A DNA stretch of 64,000 bases from positions 186,001 through 250,000 of the forward strand of contig JADJPN010000004.1 of the NCBI GenBank assembly GCA_016713235.1, written 5' to 3'. Source of the DNA: Hyphomicrobiales bacterium. Lineage in GTDB: Bacteria > Pseudomonadota > Alphaproteobacteria > Rhizobiales > Xanthobacteraceae. Shown here piece by piece: positions 30,756-39,000 of this stretch (position 1 is its first letter; each line of letters begins with the position of its first letter). The notes below the pieces were generated by a model, which was given only the letters and a program-made list of their open reading frames with translations, searched no databases and was not told the origin of the DNA. The translations under genes and the position numbers were made by a program.

Positions 30756-31003
30756 TTAGTTCCGGCCGACGACCGGCCACTTCGCGATCTCGCCCGATAG
30801 TGTAACGGCATGCACGACGCTGAATAAATTCACCGTCGGGTCGCAATGCGTAACGCTCATTAAAATGCGATCGCCAAGTTCGGGAGCCTTGGCGCCTTCA
30901 TCGCCGCGATATTACGATCAAGCGCTTCCTCATCGAGCGCGAGGGCGGGCGTCGATACATCCCGCAATGCGTGAAGCAAGCGATCTCTTTTCGAATTATC
31001 CAT
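30756..31003 (-). pseudogene. Remnant of an alanine-racemase-fold enzyme (D-threonine aldolase / D-serine dehydratase-like), internally deleted
   Basis: The first 35 codons (MDNSKRDRLLHALRDVSTPALALDEEALDRNIAA) match the N-terminus of the PLP-dependent DSD1 / D-threonine aldolase family. They join near 30900 to a C-terminal piece in another frame: LGDRILMSVTHCDPTVNLFSVV, then EIAKWPVVGRN and a stop. The His and Cys in THCDPTVN match the metal-binding end of the family. Around 280 residues of the barrel are missing, so no active enzyme can be made. It lies on the opposite strand between the GNAT and DenD genes. Confidence 0.6.
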
Positions 31004-31082
31004 TTTCGTGCGTCTTGTAAGTGCTTTGCCTTGGCCGGGCTCTCGTGCAGAATAGCGCTTCAGCACAAGGCGGCGAAGTCTC

Positions 31083-32075
31083 ATGAGCGAAAATTTGCAC
31101 GTTCTGATCACCGGCGCTGCCGGGATGATCGGCCAGAAGCTGATCGCACGTCTTGTACGCGAGCCCAGGCTCGCCGGAAAGCCGATCGAACGCATGACGC
31201 TGGTTGACGTTGTAGCGGCTGGTGTTCCCAAGGACGCGCCGTTCAAGGTGACTGCGCGGGCGGGTGACTTGTCGCTGCCGGGCGAGGCGTCAGCTTCGGT
31301 CGCCGATGCGCCGCAATATGTTTTCCATCTCGCGGGTGTCGTCTCAGGGGAGGCGGAAACCGACTTCGAAAAGGGCTATCGCGTGAATATCGACGGCACG
31401 CGGTTTCTGTTCGACGCGATCCGGAACCGCGAGAACTATAAGCCGCGCGTCGTATTCACGAGTTCGGCTGCGGTCTATGGCGGCCCGTTCGATGGGCCGG
31501 TTACAGACGATTTCCATCTGACGCCGCATAGCTCTTATGGTGTTGCTAAAGCGATCGGCGAGCAGCTGCTTGCCGATTATTCGCGGCGTGGGTTTTTCGA
31601 TGGCGTCGGCATTCGGTTGCCAGCGATCACCGTGCGTCCCGGCAAGCCGAACAAGGCGGCCTCGGGATTTTTCTCGAGTATCATTCGTGAGCCGCTGGCC
31701 GGGCAGAACGCGATGTTGCCGATTTCCGACGAGACGCTGCATTCCCACGCGAGCCCGCGGGCGGCGGTCGGTTATCTCCTTCATGCCTCGACCTTGGACA
31801 CGAACGAACTCGAGCAGCGCCCTAATCTAATGATGCCTGCCGTCGCCTGCACGATTGCCGAGCAGATCGAGGCGCTGCGCAAGGTTGGTGGCGACAAGGC
31901 GGTCGCGCGCATTCAGCACGTGCGGGATACATTGATCGAGCGGATTGTCTCCGGCTGGCCGCATCAATTCGAGGCGAAGCGTGCGCTCGCGCTCGGTTTC
32001 GTGCCCGACAGGGATTTCGATGAAATTGTTGCGATCCATGTCGAGGACGAACTCGAAGGAAAAATTGGTGGTTGA
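31083..32075 (+). CDS. denD: NAD-dependent epimerase/dehydratase, D-erythronate dehydrogenase-like
   Basis: A 330-residue extended SDR. The NAD-binding motif is VLITGAAGMIGQKL, followed by FHLAGVVSGEAETDFEKGYRVN. The catalytic Ser-Tyr-Lys set is VVFTSSAAVYGG ... SSYGVAKAIGEQL, with RLPAITVRPGKPNKAASGFFS after it. The last two blocks are characteristic of DenD, which oxidises D-erythronate at C2. Neighbouring dehydratase and lyase genes support four- or five-carbon sugar-acid catabolism. Start at ATG 31083. Confidence 0.8.
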   Translation: MSENLHVLITGAAGMIGQKLIARLVREPRLAGKPIERMTLVDVVAAGVPKDAPFKVTARAGDLSLPGEASASVADAPQYVFHLAGVVSGEAETDFEKGYRVNIDGTRFLFDAIRNRENYKPRVVFTSSAAVYGGPFDGPVTDDFHLTPHSSYGVAKAIGEQLLADYSRRGFFDGVGIRLPAITVRPGKPNKAASGFFSSIIREPLAGQNAMLPISDETLHSHASPRAAVGYLLHASTLDTNELEQRPNLMMPAVACTIAEQIEALRKVGGDKAVARIQHVRDTLIERIVSGWPHQFEAKRALALGFVPDRDFDEIVAIHVEDELEGKIGG

Positions 32076-32768
32076 TTATTCCACGCGCCGTTCGATGTAC
32101 GGATAGCGTTCCGCGAAATCGCCAGTATAGCCAAGATTGCGGACCGTTGGCGACCGGGTGAGTTTCGATTTATCCGTTGCATGGGTCCCGAATAGGCGGT
32201 CGGCGAAACTGCTGGTGATGCCGAAATTCTTGTTGTCGTCCATGTAATGATGCAAGGCATGAATGCGCCGCCGCCTTGCGAAGTAACTGGACCGAAGCTC
32301 GCCTGGCAGGTGGCATGCGAAATGCACGACCTCGTAGAATCCGAACAGAAGAAGATAAACTCCCGCAATCGGCAGCGGTGTCACGCCAGCAATGAGCCAG
32401 GACAGCAGGCATATTGAGCCGATCAGAAGTACGGTCGAGCCGGGATGCGCAAGAATCACCGATGGGTCGCTCGGCTGAGAGTGATGCGCATAATGCACGC
32501 GGTTCCAAAATTTCGCCGTTATGGGATTGCGTGCGAGGTCGAGCCAGTGCAGCACAAAGCGATGCACGACAAACTCGACAAGCGGCAGCAGCAATATGCT
32601 GATAACCGCGACCAGCGCTGTTTCGACGAAACCAACGAAAAGCACTGAATAGATCAGCGCCGCCGCGCCCAGAAGCCAGTAAATCAGGAATGCATTTCTT
32701 GCATTCGGAAATCGTAATACAGCGCCTGTATCTTTGAAGATCGCTTTCACTTCGGCAATGATCGGCAT
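32076..32768 (-). CDS. Fatty acid hydroxylase / sterol desaturase family membrane protein
   Basis: A 230-residue membrane di-iron protein. Histidine boxes in order: EFVVHRFVLHW, HYAHHSQPSD, FYEVVHFACHLP and HALHHYMDDNKNFGITS. Four hydrophobic helices are seen (FLIYWLLGAAALIYSVLFVG, LVAVISILLLPLVEF, VLLIGSICLLSWLIAG, PIAGVYLLLFGFYEV). The family oxygenates lipids or carotenoids at the membrane; the substrate cannot be named. It converges with denD with no gap between the stops. Confidence 0.88.
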   Translation of the reverse strand: MPIIAEVKAIFKDTGAVLRFPNARNAFLIYWLLGAAALIYSVLFVGFVETALVAVISILLLPLVEFVVHRFVLHWLDLARNPITAKFWNRVHYAHHSQPSDPSVILAHPGSTVLLIGSICLLSWLIAGVTPLPIAGVYLLLFGFYEVVHFACHLPGELRSSYFARRRRIHALHHYMDDNKNFGITSSFADRLFGTHATDKSKLTRSPTVRNLGYTGDFAERYPYIERRVE

Positions 32769-32923
32769 ATCCGGCTGCTTTTTTGTGTTTCGTTGAGCGA
32801 GAACCTATGCGCTCCATTCAATTTATAAAAGAGCGGTTGTTTAGTCGCTGTGGTCTCTTTCCGGCCTGATCTGCGCTGGAAGTCTGTCTTGCGCTTCCGC
32901 CATAATTCCCTACATTCCCGCCC

Positions 32924-33754
32924 ATGACCTACGTCGATGCCGCCACCGCTCCGCTCCGGAAAACCGGGCAGATCTGTCTGCACGGACCTGAGGATTTTGC
33001 CGGCATGCGCTGCGCGGGGCGGCTGGTCGCGGAAGTGCTCGATATGCTCGCGGAGCATGTGCAGCCGGGCGTTCCGACCGAGCGCATCGACCAGCTTGTA
33101 TATGATTACGCGATGGATCACGGGGCGCTGCCCGCAACGCTGATGTATCGCGGCTACCGCAGGTCGGTCTGTACTTCGATCAATCACGTCGTCTGTCACG
33201 GTATTCCGAACGAGAAGCCGCTGCGCGAGGGCGATATCGTCAATATCGACGTGACCGTGATCCTCGATGGCTGGCACGGCGATTCCAGCCGCATGTATCT
33301 CGTTGGTGAAGTTCCGCGCCGCGCGGAGCGGCTCGTCGAAGTCACCTATGAAGCGATGATGCGCGGCATAGCCGCGATCCGTCCGGGTGCGACGACCGGC
33401 GACATCGGTGCCGCGATTCAGGCGGTGGTCGAGCCGAACCACATGAGCGTGGTGCGCGATTTCTGCGGACACGGCCTTGGCCGTCTCTTTCACGACGAGC
33501 CGAACATCGTGCATGTCGGTTCGCCGGGTGAGGGCGTCGTGCTGCGTCCCGGCATGTTCTTCACGGTCGAGCCGATGATCAATCTCGGCCGCCCGCATGT
33601 GAAGGTGCTTTCCGACGGCTGGACCGCCGTGACCCGCGACCGCTCGCTTTCGGCCCAGTTCGAGCATTCGGTCGGCGTGACGGAGAGCGGCGTCGAAATC
33701 TTCACGCTCTCTCCAAAAGGCTTTCATAAGCCGCCCTATATTCAAGCGGCCTGA
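32924..33754 (+). CDS. map: Methionine aminopeptidase, type I
   Basis: A 276-residue enzyme that removes the initiator Met from nascent proteins. The metal-binding residues lie in VNIDVTVILDGWHGDSSRM (two Asp), FCGHGLGRLFHDEPNI (His), FFTVEPMINLG (Glu) and QFEHSVGVTESG (Glu). The substrate-binding His region is TSINHVVCHGIP. Length is typical. The next gene, radC, starts 7 bp later, so they are likely co-transcribed; this map-radC pairing is seen in other rhizobia. Confidence 0.96.
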   Translation: MTYVDAATAPLRKTGQICLHGPEDFAGMRCAGRLVAEVLDMLAEHVQPGVPTERIDQLVYDYAMDHGALPATLMYRGYRRSVCTSINHVVCHGIPNEKPLREGDIVNIDVTVILDGWHGDSSRMYLVGEVPRRAERLVEVTYEAMMRGIAAIRPGATTGDIGAAIQAVVEPNHMSVVRDFCGHGLGRLFHDEPNIVHVGSPGEGVVLRPGMFFTVEPMINLGRPHVKVLSDGWTAVTRDRSLSAQFEHSVGVTESGVEIFTLSPKGFHKPPYIQAA

Positions 33755-33760
33755 ACTCGC

Positions 33761-34468
33761 ATGGCCAAAGCGCGCGGTTCCGGATTTAAGGAAGCGCCGC
33801 ATTATCACGGTCATCGCGAAAGATTGCGCTCCCGCTTTCGCGAATCCGGCACAGCGGCGCTTGCCAATTATGAGTTGCTCGAACTTGTCCTCTTTCGCGC
33901 GGTGCCGCAGCGGGACGTGAAGCCGCTGGCGAAAGAGTTGATCGAGCAGTTCGGCTCATTTGCAGAAGTGATTTCGGCTCCCGCGACGCGGCTGAAGGAA
34001 GTCGAGGGTGTTGGCGACGCGATCGTGACGGAATTGAAAGTCATCGAGGCGGCCGCGCAGCATCTGGCCAGAGGCAGGATCAGCAGCAAGAAGGTGCTCT
34101 CCTCCTGGTCGGCAGTGATCGATTACTGTCGCAGTTCGATGGCCTTCGCCGACAAAGAGCAGTTCCGCGTGCTCTTTCTCGACAAGCGCAACCAGCTGAT
34201 TGCCGATGAAGTGCAACAGAAGGGCACGGTCGACCACACGCCGGTTTATCCTCGCGAAGTGGTGAAACGCGCGCTGGAGTTATCTGCGACCGCGATCGTG
34301 CTCGTGCACAATCATCCGTCGGGCGATCCGACGCCGTCGCGCGCGGATATCCAGATGACGAAGACGATCATCGATGTGGCGCGTCCACTCGGGATCGAGG
34401 TCCATGACCACATCATCGTCGGCAAGGACGGGCACGCGAGCCTGAAAGGCTTGCGGCTGATTTCGTGA
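33761..34468 (+). CDS. radC: RadC-family JAB-domain protein
   Basis: A 235-residue protein. An N-terminal helix-hairpin-helix-like region (ANYELLELVLFRAVPQRDVK ... LKEVEGVGDAIVTELK) is followed by a JAB/MPN domain with IVLVHNHPSGDPTPSRAD, the HxHx7SxxD zinc motif. Called a DNA repair protein by tradition, but its biochemical role is unproven. Seven bp after map. A G-rich low-complexity tract begins 12 bp past its stop. Confidence 0.93.
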   Translation: MAKARGSGFKEAPHYHGHRERLRSRFRESGTAALANYELLELVLFRAVPQRDVKPLAKELIEQFGSFAEVISAPATRLKEVEGVGDAIVTELKVIEAAAQHLARGRISSKKVLSSWSAVIDYCRSSMAFADKEQFRVLFLDKRNQLIADEVQQKGTVDHTPVYPREVVKRALELSATAIVLVHNHPSGDPTPSRADIQMTKTIIDVARPLGIEVHDHIIVGKDGHASLKGLRLIS

Positions 34469-35224
34469 ACTCTTGTGGCGGGGGGGGCCCCCGGGGGGGG
34501 GGGGGGGGGGGGGGGGGGGCCCAGGCCGCGTCATCAAAAGCGGGCGCGGGCGGCTCTGCTTCTGGTCCGGCACGCGCGCCCACAAGCCCTCTTCATTCTT
34601 GCCGAGCCGGATCAAATCGCCGGCTTTCGCGTACAGCACGACGTCGCCATTCGATAGCTGCCAGGTCGCAGGACCGAACGCGGTGATTGCGCTGTCGCAG
34701 CCGTTTGCCACGCGTACGGCAAAACGATTGTCGCCGGCCACCTCTTTTGTAAGCGTGATACGGCAGATCGCGGGACCGTCCGGGCGCGAGAGATTCCATT
34801 CACCGGCGATGTCGTCGATCCTGATTTCGGCGGTATCGGCGATACGCAGGTTTGTCAGGAAATAGACGCCGTCATTCTCCCGGATCGCTTCATAGACGCC
34901 GCCGACGCCTTCGGTGAATTCGGTGATGACCGCGCCCTTTGCGGTGACAAGATTGATGCCGCCCGCAGGCGCTGGCTGCCATGCCGCGACGTCTGCAAGA
35001 TGCGAGAAGGCGGCGCGACATGCGGCGCGGTCGAACGAAAGCGTAAAGCCGCCGGGCGCGGATTTCGTTTCCAGTACCATCGCGCATTTGCGCTCGCCGA
35101 CGGCGTCGGCGAGCTGATAGTTCGAAGCAAGTGCGCGCGCGGCGGGATTGTCCTGTGCCTGTGCACTTCCTGCGGCGAGCAGGAGAATTGCCAGCGTAAT
35201 GTGCGCGCGTCTGGTCATTTCCAC
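34280..35224 (-). CDS. AprI/Inh-type protease-inhibitor domain protein, 3' end uncertain
   Basis: A signal peptide (AHITLAILLLAAGSAQA) is followed by two AprI/Inh-like beta-barrel halves. The second is clearest: IDDIAGEWNLSRPDGPAICRITL ... RFAVRVANGCDSAITAFGP ... WQLSNGDVVLYAKAGDLIRLG, with the paired Cys of periplasmic metalloprotease inhibitors. The true end is probably near 34520. Beyond it the frame passes through the G/C homopolymer tract as a run of prolines and then lies antisense to radC, which is unlikely to be coding. Coordinates give the open frame as it reads. Confidence 0.65.
   Translation of the reverse strand: MEMTRRAHITLAILLLAAGSAQAQDNPAARALASNYQLADAVGERKCAMVLETKSAPGGFTLSFDRAACRAAFSHLADVAAWQPAPAGGINLVTAKGAVITEFTEGVGGVYEAIRENDGVYFLTNLRIADTAEIRIDDIAGEWNLSRPDGPAICRITLTKEVAGDNRFAVRVANGCDSAITAFGPATWQLSNGDVVLYAKAGDLIRLGKNEEGLWARVPDQKQSRPRPLLMTRPGPPPPPPPPPGGPPRHKSSRNQPQAFQARVPVLADDDVVMDLDPEWTRHIDDRLRHLDIRARRRRIARRMIVHEHDRGRR
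34480..34522. repeat. G8-C5-G27-C3 homopolymer tract
   Basis: Eight G, five C, twenty-seven G and three C in succession between radC and the AprI/Inh-like gene. Nothing else in the window is like it. The C-rich strand would read as polyproline in the AprI/Inh frame. It may be a base-calling or gap-filling artefact, or a true slippage-prone tract. Confidence 0.9.
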
Positions 35225-35242
35225 TGTTGCTGTTTCAGAGGC

Positions 35243-36235
35243 TCATGCAGTTTCATGCAAATGCAAAGCCTTTTTCTTCGGCGGCCAGGGCGTCTCCGCG
35301 ACCGGTGTCAGCGGCGGTTTGCCGGCAGCCCAGGCAACGAGGTTATCGACGACGAGCTGCCCCATCAAATTGCGGCAGTGAACGGAGGCCGATCCGACGT
35401 GTGGCAGCAGCACGACATGATCCATGTCTTTCAGCGCCTGCGGCACGTTCGGCTCGTCTTCGAAGACGTCGAGGCCCGCGGATAGAATTTTCCGATCTCG
35501 CAGCGCTTCGACCAGAGCGCTCTCGTCGATCACCGAGCCGCGTGCGACATTGATCACGATGCCGTTCGGTCCGAGCGCCTCGAGTACTTCCTTGTTGATC
35601 AGATGCTTGGTCGCGGCGCCGCCCGGCGTGATCACGACCAATACGTCGGCATCCTTCGCCATCTGCTTCAGGTCGGGATAGTGCTTGTAGGAGACGCCCT
35701 CGGCCTTGCTGCGGCTGTGATAGACGACCGGCGTGTTGAAGGCTTCGAGACGCTTTGCGATGGCCTTGCCGATGCGGCCCATGCCGACCACGCCGACGGT
35801 GCGGTCCTGCAAGGTCACCGTGAGCGGAAAGGGTTTCTCGGTCCATTTGCCCGCGCGCACATAACGGTCGGCTTGCGGGAATTGCCGTACGGTCGCGAGC
35901 AGCAGGCCGAGCGCGGTATCGGCGACCTCTTCGTTCAGGACGTCCGGTGTGTTCGTCACCACGATCCCATGTTCGCCCGCCCATTTGGCATCCACCGCGT
36001 CATAGCCAACGCCGAAGGAGCCGATGATCTCGAGCTTCGGCAGTTTCTGCATCAGCGAGGCATCGATTCTCATGCCGGGGGTTGCGCCCAGTGCGCGGAC
36101 CTTCGGCCCGAATTCGGCAAGAAGCTTCTCCTTGTCGACGGCCTTGTAGAGCCGCTCCACGGTGAAGTGCTTGTCGAGCTGCTCCTCGATCATCGGCATC
36201 ATCGGGCTTGCAATCAGCAATTCTGGCTTGGTCAT
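35243..36235 (-). CDS. D-2-hydroxyacid dehydrogenase
   Basis: A 330-residue NAD(P)-dependent reductase. Substrate domain: IIGSFGVGYDAVD. NAD domain: TVGVVGMGRIGKAIAKRL (GxGxxG), NVARGSVIDESALVEAL (catalytic Arg), VFEDEPNVP (Glu) and LLPHVGSAS (His). The Arg-Glu-His triad is complete. The family includes glyoxylate/hydroxypyruvate reductases, the most likely role here. It follows the AprI/Inh-like gene's start region but is transcribed ahead of it, on the same strand with an 18-bp gap. Confidence 0.92.
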   Translation of the reverse strand: MTKPELLIASPMMPMIEEQLDKHFTVERLYKAVDKEKLLAEFGPKVRALGATPGMRIDASLMQKLPKLEIIGSFGVGYDAVDAKWAGEHGIVVTNTPDVLNEEVADTALGLLLATVRQFPQADRYVRAGKWTEKPFPLTVTLQDRTVGVVGMGRIGKAIAKRLEAFNTPVVYHSRSKAEGVSYKHYPDLKQMAKDADVLVVITPGGAATKHLINKEVLEALGPNGIVINVARGSVIDESALVEALRDRKILSAGLDVFEDEPNVPQALKDMDHVVLLPHVGSASVHCRNLMGQLVVDNLVAWAAGKPPLTPVAETPWPPKKKALHLHETA

Positions 36236-36303
36236 CGTGGCGTAACTTCCGTTTCTGCTTCCTGTTTCGAGGGGTGGGACTGTCCGCCCAAAGAAAACCT
36301 CAA

Positions 36304-36975
36304 ATGGTGCCGAAGTCTCCGGCCTTTACACGGGCGGGTCCAATGTCTTCCAGCGATAGCCGTTCTATCAACCTTACCGCGGTGCAGTCGATCCGGAAGG
36401 CGGTGCTGCTTGTTTTTATCGTAGCAGGGGTCGCGTTCGTGCTGATCGGCGATTCGCGCTGGCCGAGCGAGACTTTTTTGCACGAGGCGATAGAGTTTTT
36501 TGGTCTTTGCCTGATCGTATTTTGCATCTGCGGAAGAATGATCTGCACGCTCTATATCGGCGGCCGCAAAATCGAAGTGCTGGTGACCGATGGGCCTTAC
36601 TCGGTTGTCCGCAACCCGCTTTATTCGCTTTCAATCGTCGGTGCGACCGGGGTGGGCGCGCAATTGGGCAGCTTTACGCTTGCAATCGCGACCGGTGCGG
36701 TAGCCTATCTCGTGTTTCTTCTCGTTATTCTGAAAGAAGAGCGGGTGCTTCTCTCCCGCTTTGGAGAGACCTACGCGGCATATCTCGCTCGCGTGCCGCG
36801 CCTGTTTCCGCGCTTTTCCTACTGGCGGGATGTGGAGAAGGTAGAGGTCAATCCACGGCTTGTGCGCATCACGGCCCTCGACGCGAGTATATTTCTTTTG
36901 TCGATTCCGCTGGCTGAAATTTTCGAACACCTGCACGAAATCGGGCTGTTGCCGACGTTAATTTCGCTTCCTTGA
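36304..36975 (+). CDS. Isoprenylcysteine carboxyl methyltransferase-family membrane protein
   Basis: About 223 residues from ATG 36304; ATG 36343 (MSSSDSRSIN) is an alternative. Helices: KAVLLVFIVAGVAFVLIG, AIEFFGLCLIVFCICGRMI, SFTLAIATGAVAYLVFLLVI, and a C-terminal one. The SAM-binding signature GPYSVVRNPLYSLSIVG is followed by EERVLLSRFGETYAAYLARVPRLFP, the ICMT/PEMT pattern. Bacterial members methylate lipids or small molecules at the membrane; no target is known here. Divergent from the hydroxyacid dehydrogenase. Confidence 0.8.
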   Translation: MVPKSPAFTRAGPMSSSDSRSINLTAVQSIRKAVLLVFIVAGVAFVLIGDSRWPSETFLHEAIEFFGLCLIVFCICGRMICTLYIGGRKIEVLVTDGPYSVVRNPLYSLSIVGATGVGAQLGSFTLAIATGAVAYLVFLLVILKEERVLLSRFGETYAAYLARVPRLFPRFSYWRDVEKVEVNPRLVRITALDASIFLLSIPLAEIFEHLHEIGLLPTLISLP

Positions 36976-36976
36976 G

Positions 36977-37915
36977 CTATTTGTCGGCCTGCGCCTCGAG
37001 CGAGGCTTCCGCATTCATCTTCTTCTCCCGGTAAAGGAGATAGAGACCGGACGCGATCACGATCAGCGCGCCGATGATGGTCCAGAAGTGCGGCAGGTGG
37101 CCGAAAACCGTGAAGCTCGTGATCGAGACCCAGATAATCTGAAAATAGATGAAGGGCGCAAGCACGCCCGCGGGTGCGTAGCGGTGCGCGATGATCAGGA
37201 AGGTGTGACCGATCAGGCCGAATAGTCCGACCGTCACCATGCCGCCGATCACCAGCGGATCGGTCGGCGTTTGCCATATCCAGGGTAGCGGAACGCTCGC
37301 CACCAGCACGCCGACAAGCGCGGAGTACGTGATCGTCGTTTGCGTGGAATCATAGGGTGCGAGTGCGCGCGTGGAAATATTGTAGAGCGCGTAACAGCAC
37401 GCGCCGGCGAGCGAAAGAAACGCGGTCGGATGCAGCGCGCCGGTGCCGGGCTGGATCACTACAAGCGCGCCGGCAAATCCGATCAGGATCGCAATCCAGC
37501 GCCGCCAGCCGATCCATTCGCCTAAGATCGGGCCGGCAAATAGTGCAATGAAGAAGGGCGTCGTGAACATGATCGCCGTCGTCTCGTCGAGCTGAAGATA
37601 GTTCAGCGCGATGAAATTGATCGCGGTCGAGAGAAAGAGAAGCGCGGAGCGGCCGAGTTGAAGCCACGGCCTGCGCGTCTCAAAAAGTCCCTTCACGGTC
37701 CATGGGTTGACGAAAATGAACCCGATCAGAAAGTGACTGGCATAGCGCGCCCACACGACCTGCAGCGTCGGCAGATGTCCGGTCAGCCATTTGGCCGTGG
37801 TGTCGAGGATCGCGAAGCAGAACAGCGCCGCGCACATCAGTGCGATGCCGATGAAGCGTGCGCGGCTGTCGCCAAGCGCGGGAAGCTCGCGCAGCGGGCG
37901 CGGGTCGGAAGACAT
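36977..37915 (-). CDS. DMT-superfamily (EamA) transporter
   Basis: A 312-residue membrane protein with ten predicted helices in two EamA repeats. Signature pieces are LMCAALFCFAILDTTAKWL, QVVWARYASHFLIGF, ALNYLQLDETTAIMFTTPFFI and, in the second half, GACCYALYNISTRALA and FIYFQIIWVSITSFTVFG. Members move small metabolites across the inner membrane; the substrate is unknown. It ends 2 bp from the convergent ICMT-like gene. Confidence 0.9.
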   Translation of the reverse strand: MSSDPRPLRELPALGDSRARFIGIALMCAALFCFAILDTTAKWLTGHLPTLQVVWARYASHFLIGFIFVNPWTVKGLFETRRPWLQLGRSALLFLSTAINFIALNYLQLDETTAIMFTTPFFIALFAGPILGEWIGWRRWIAILIGFAGALVVIQPGTGALHPTAFLSLAGACCYALYNISTRALAPYDSTQTTITYSALVGVLVASVPLPWIWQTPTDPLVIGGMVTVGLFGLIGHTFLIIAHRYAPAGVLAPFIYFQIIWVSITSFTVFGHLPHFWTIIGALIVIASGLYLLYREKKMNAEASLEAQADK

Positions 37916-38061
37916 GAGTTCGGGAACCTTTCTGGTGCGGGAAACTTAGACCGGCGCGATGCGGCCGGGCAGCCCCGTTCGCGCATGGCTCGGCGCGACG
38001 ATTTGACAGGGCCGCAATCCGCTCTATGAAGGCGCCACTTTCCATAAAGCTGTGCCCGCCA

Positions 38062-39000
38062 ATGTCTTTTCTGAGCAAGATTGTGCCCGGTTACCGCCCG
38101 TTTCATTACGTGGGGGAGAAGATCGCGTGCAATCTCTGTGGTAGCCGCGAGCAGGCCGTGCTGGGGACGCGCGATCGCTGGCTCAATCCGCTCACGAATG
38201 TCATCTGCACGCACTGTGGCCTGATCCGTGTCGATCCGATGCCGACGGACGCGGAACTCGACCGCTATTATACCGACCATTACCGGCTGCATTACCAGAG
38301 CACGCTGGAGCCCACGCCGAAGTCGATCGAGCGCGGCTCGAAAGGCGCGCAGGCGCGGCTTGCACGTTTATCCAAACTGATTGCGCCCGGCGCACGCGTG
38401 CTCGATATCGGCGCGGGTGGCGGGGAGTTTCTCGCCGAGGCGAAACGGCTCGGGTTCGAGGTCGAGGGCATCGAGCCGAGCGTCGGCTTTGCGGGTTACG
38501 CCGAGCGGACTTACGGCGTGAAAGTGCATGTCTCGCCGCTGAACAAAATCGATTTCGGCGACCGCAAGTTCGATCTCGTGCATTCCTTTCATGTGTTCGA
38601 GCATCTGCGCGATCCGTTCGCGAGCATGAAGCTTGTGCATGCGCTGCTGAAGCCGGGTGGATATTTTTACGTGGCCGTGCCGAACATGGCCGAGAAGCGC
38701 ACCGGAATGTTTCATTTCGCGCATGTGCACGGCTTTGCTTATGAAAGCTTGCGTATGATGGCGGAGAAAGCCGGGTTCGAATGGGTGCCGAGCCAAGCGC
38801 TGCGCGCCGCGCAGGTGTTCCGGCGTCTGGAAGAACCGGTAAAAGATTGGTTCCGCTTCCCCAATCATGCGGCGGAGTTGCAGCAGAAGTTTCGCGATTC
38901 AAAGTTGTCGCTGCATCTGCTGTCGGCGGATCCTTATCGCCGTGCCTGGGCGCGTTTGAAGCGCAAGCTCAGCGAGCGGAAGCTGAACGCGGCGCGCTGA
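38062..39000 (+). CDS. Class I SAM-dependent methyltransferase with zinc-ribbon N-terminus
   Basis: About 312 residues from ATG 38062 (MSFLSKIVPGYRPFHYV); an upstream ATG at 38026 is in frame. Residues 20-60 hold CNLCGS ... CTHCGLIRVDP, a four-Cys zinc knuckle seen in sugar C-methyltransferases and related enzymes. The Rossmann core follows: VLDIGAGGGEFLAEA (motif I), VEGIEPS (acidic loop), FDLVHSFHVFEHLRDP, and LLKPGGYFYVAVPN. The likely target is a carbohydrate or a polyketide-like compound; no sugar cluster is nearby. Confidence 0.85.
   Translation: MSFLSKIVPGYRPFHYVGEKIACNLCGSREQAVLGTRDRWLNPLTNVICTHCGLIRVDPMPTDAELDRYYTDHYRLHYQSTLEPTPKSIERGSKGAQARLARLSKLIAPGARVLDIGAGGGEFLAEAKRLGFEVEGIEPSVGFAGYAERTYGVKVHVSPLNKIDFGDRKFDLVHSFHVFEHLRDPFASMKLVHALLKPGGYFYVAVPNMAEKRTGMFHFAHVHGFAYESLRMMAEKAGFEWVPSQALRAAQVFRRLEEPVKDWFRFPNHAAELQQKFRDSKLSLHLLSADPYRRAWARLKRKLSERKLNAAR

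Noticed and set aside
32747..33814. 355-codon minus-strand open frame
   Set aside because: Antisense to map, which has a complete set of catalytic residues.
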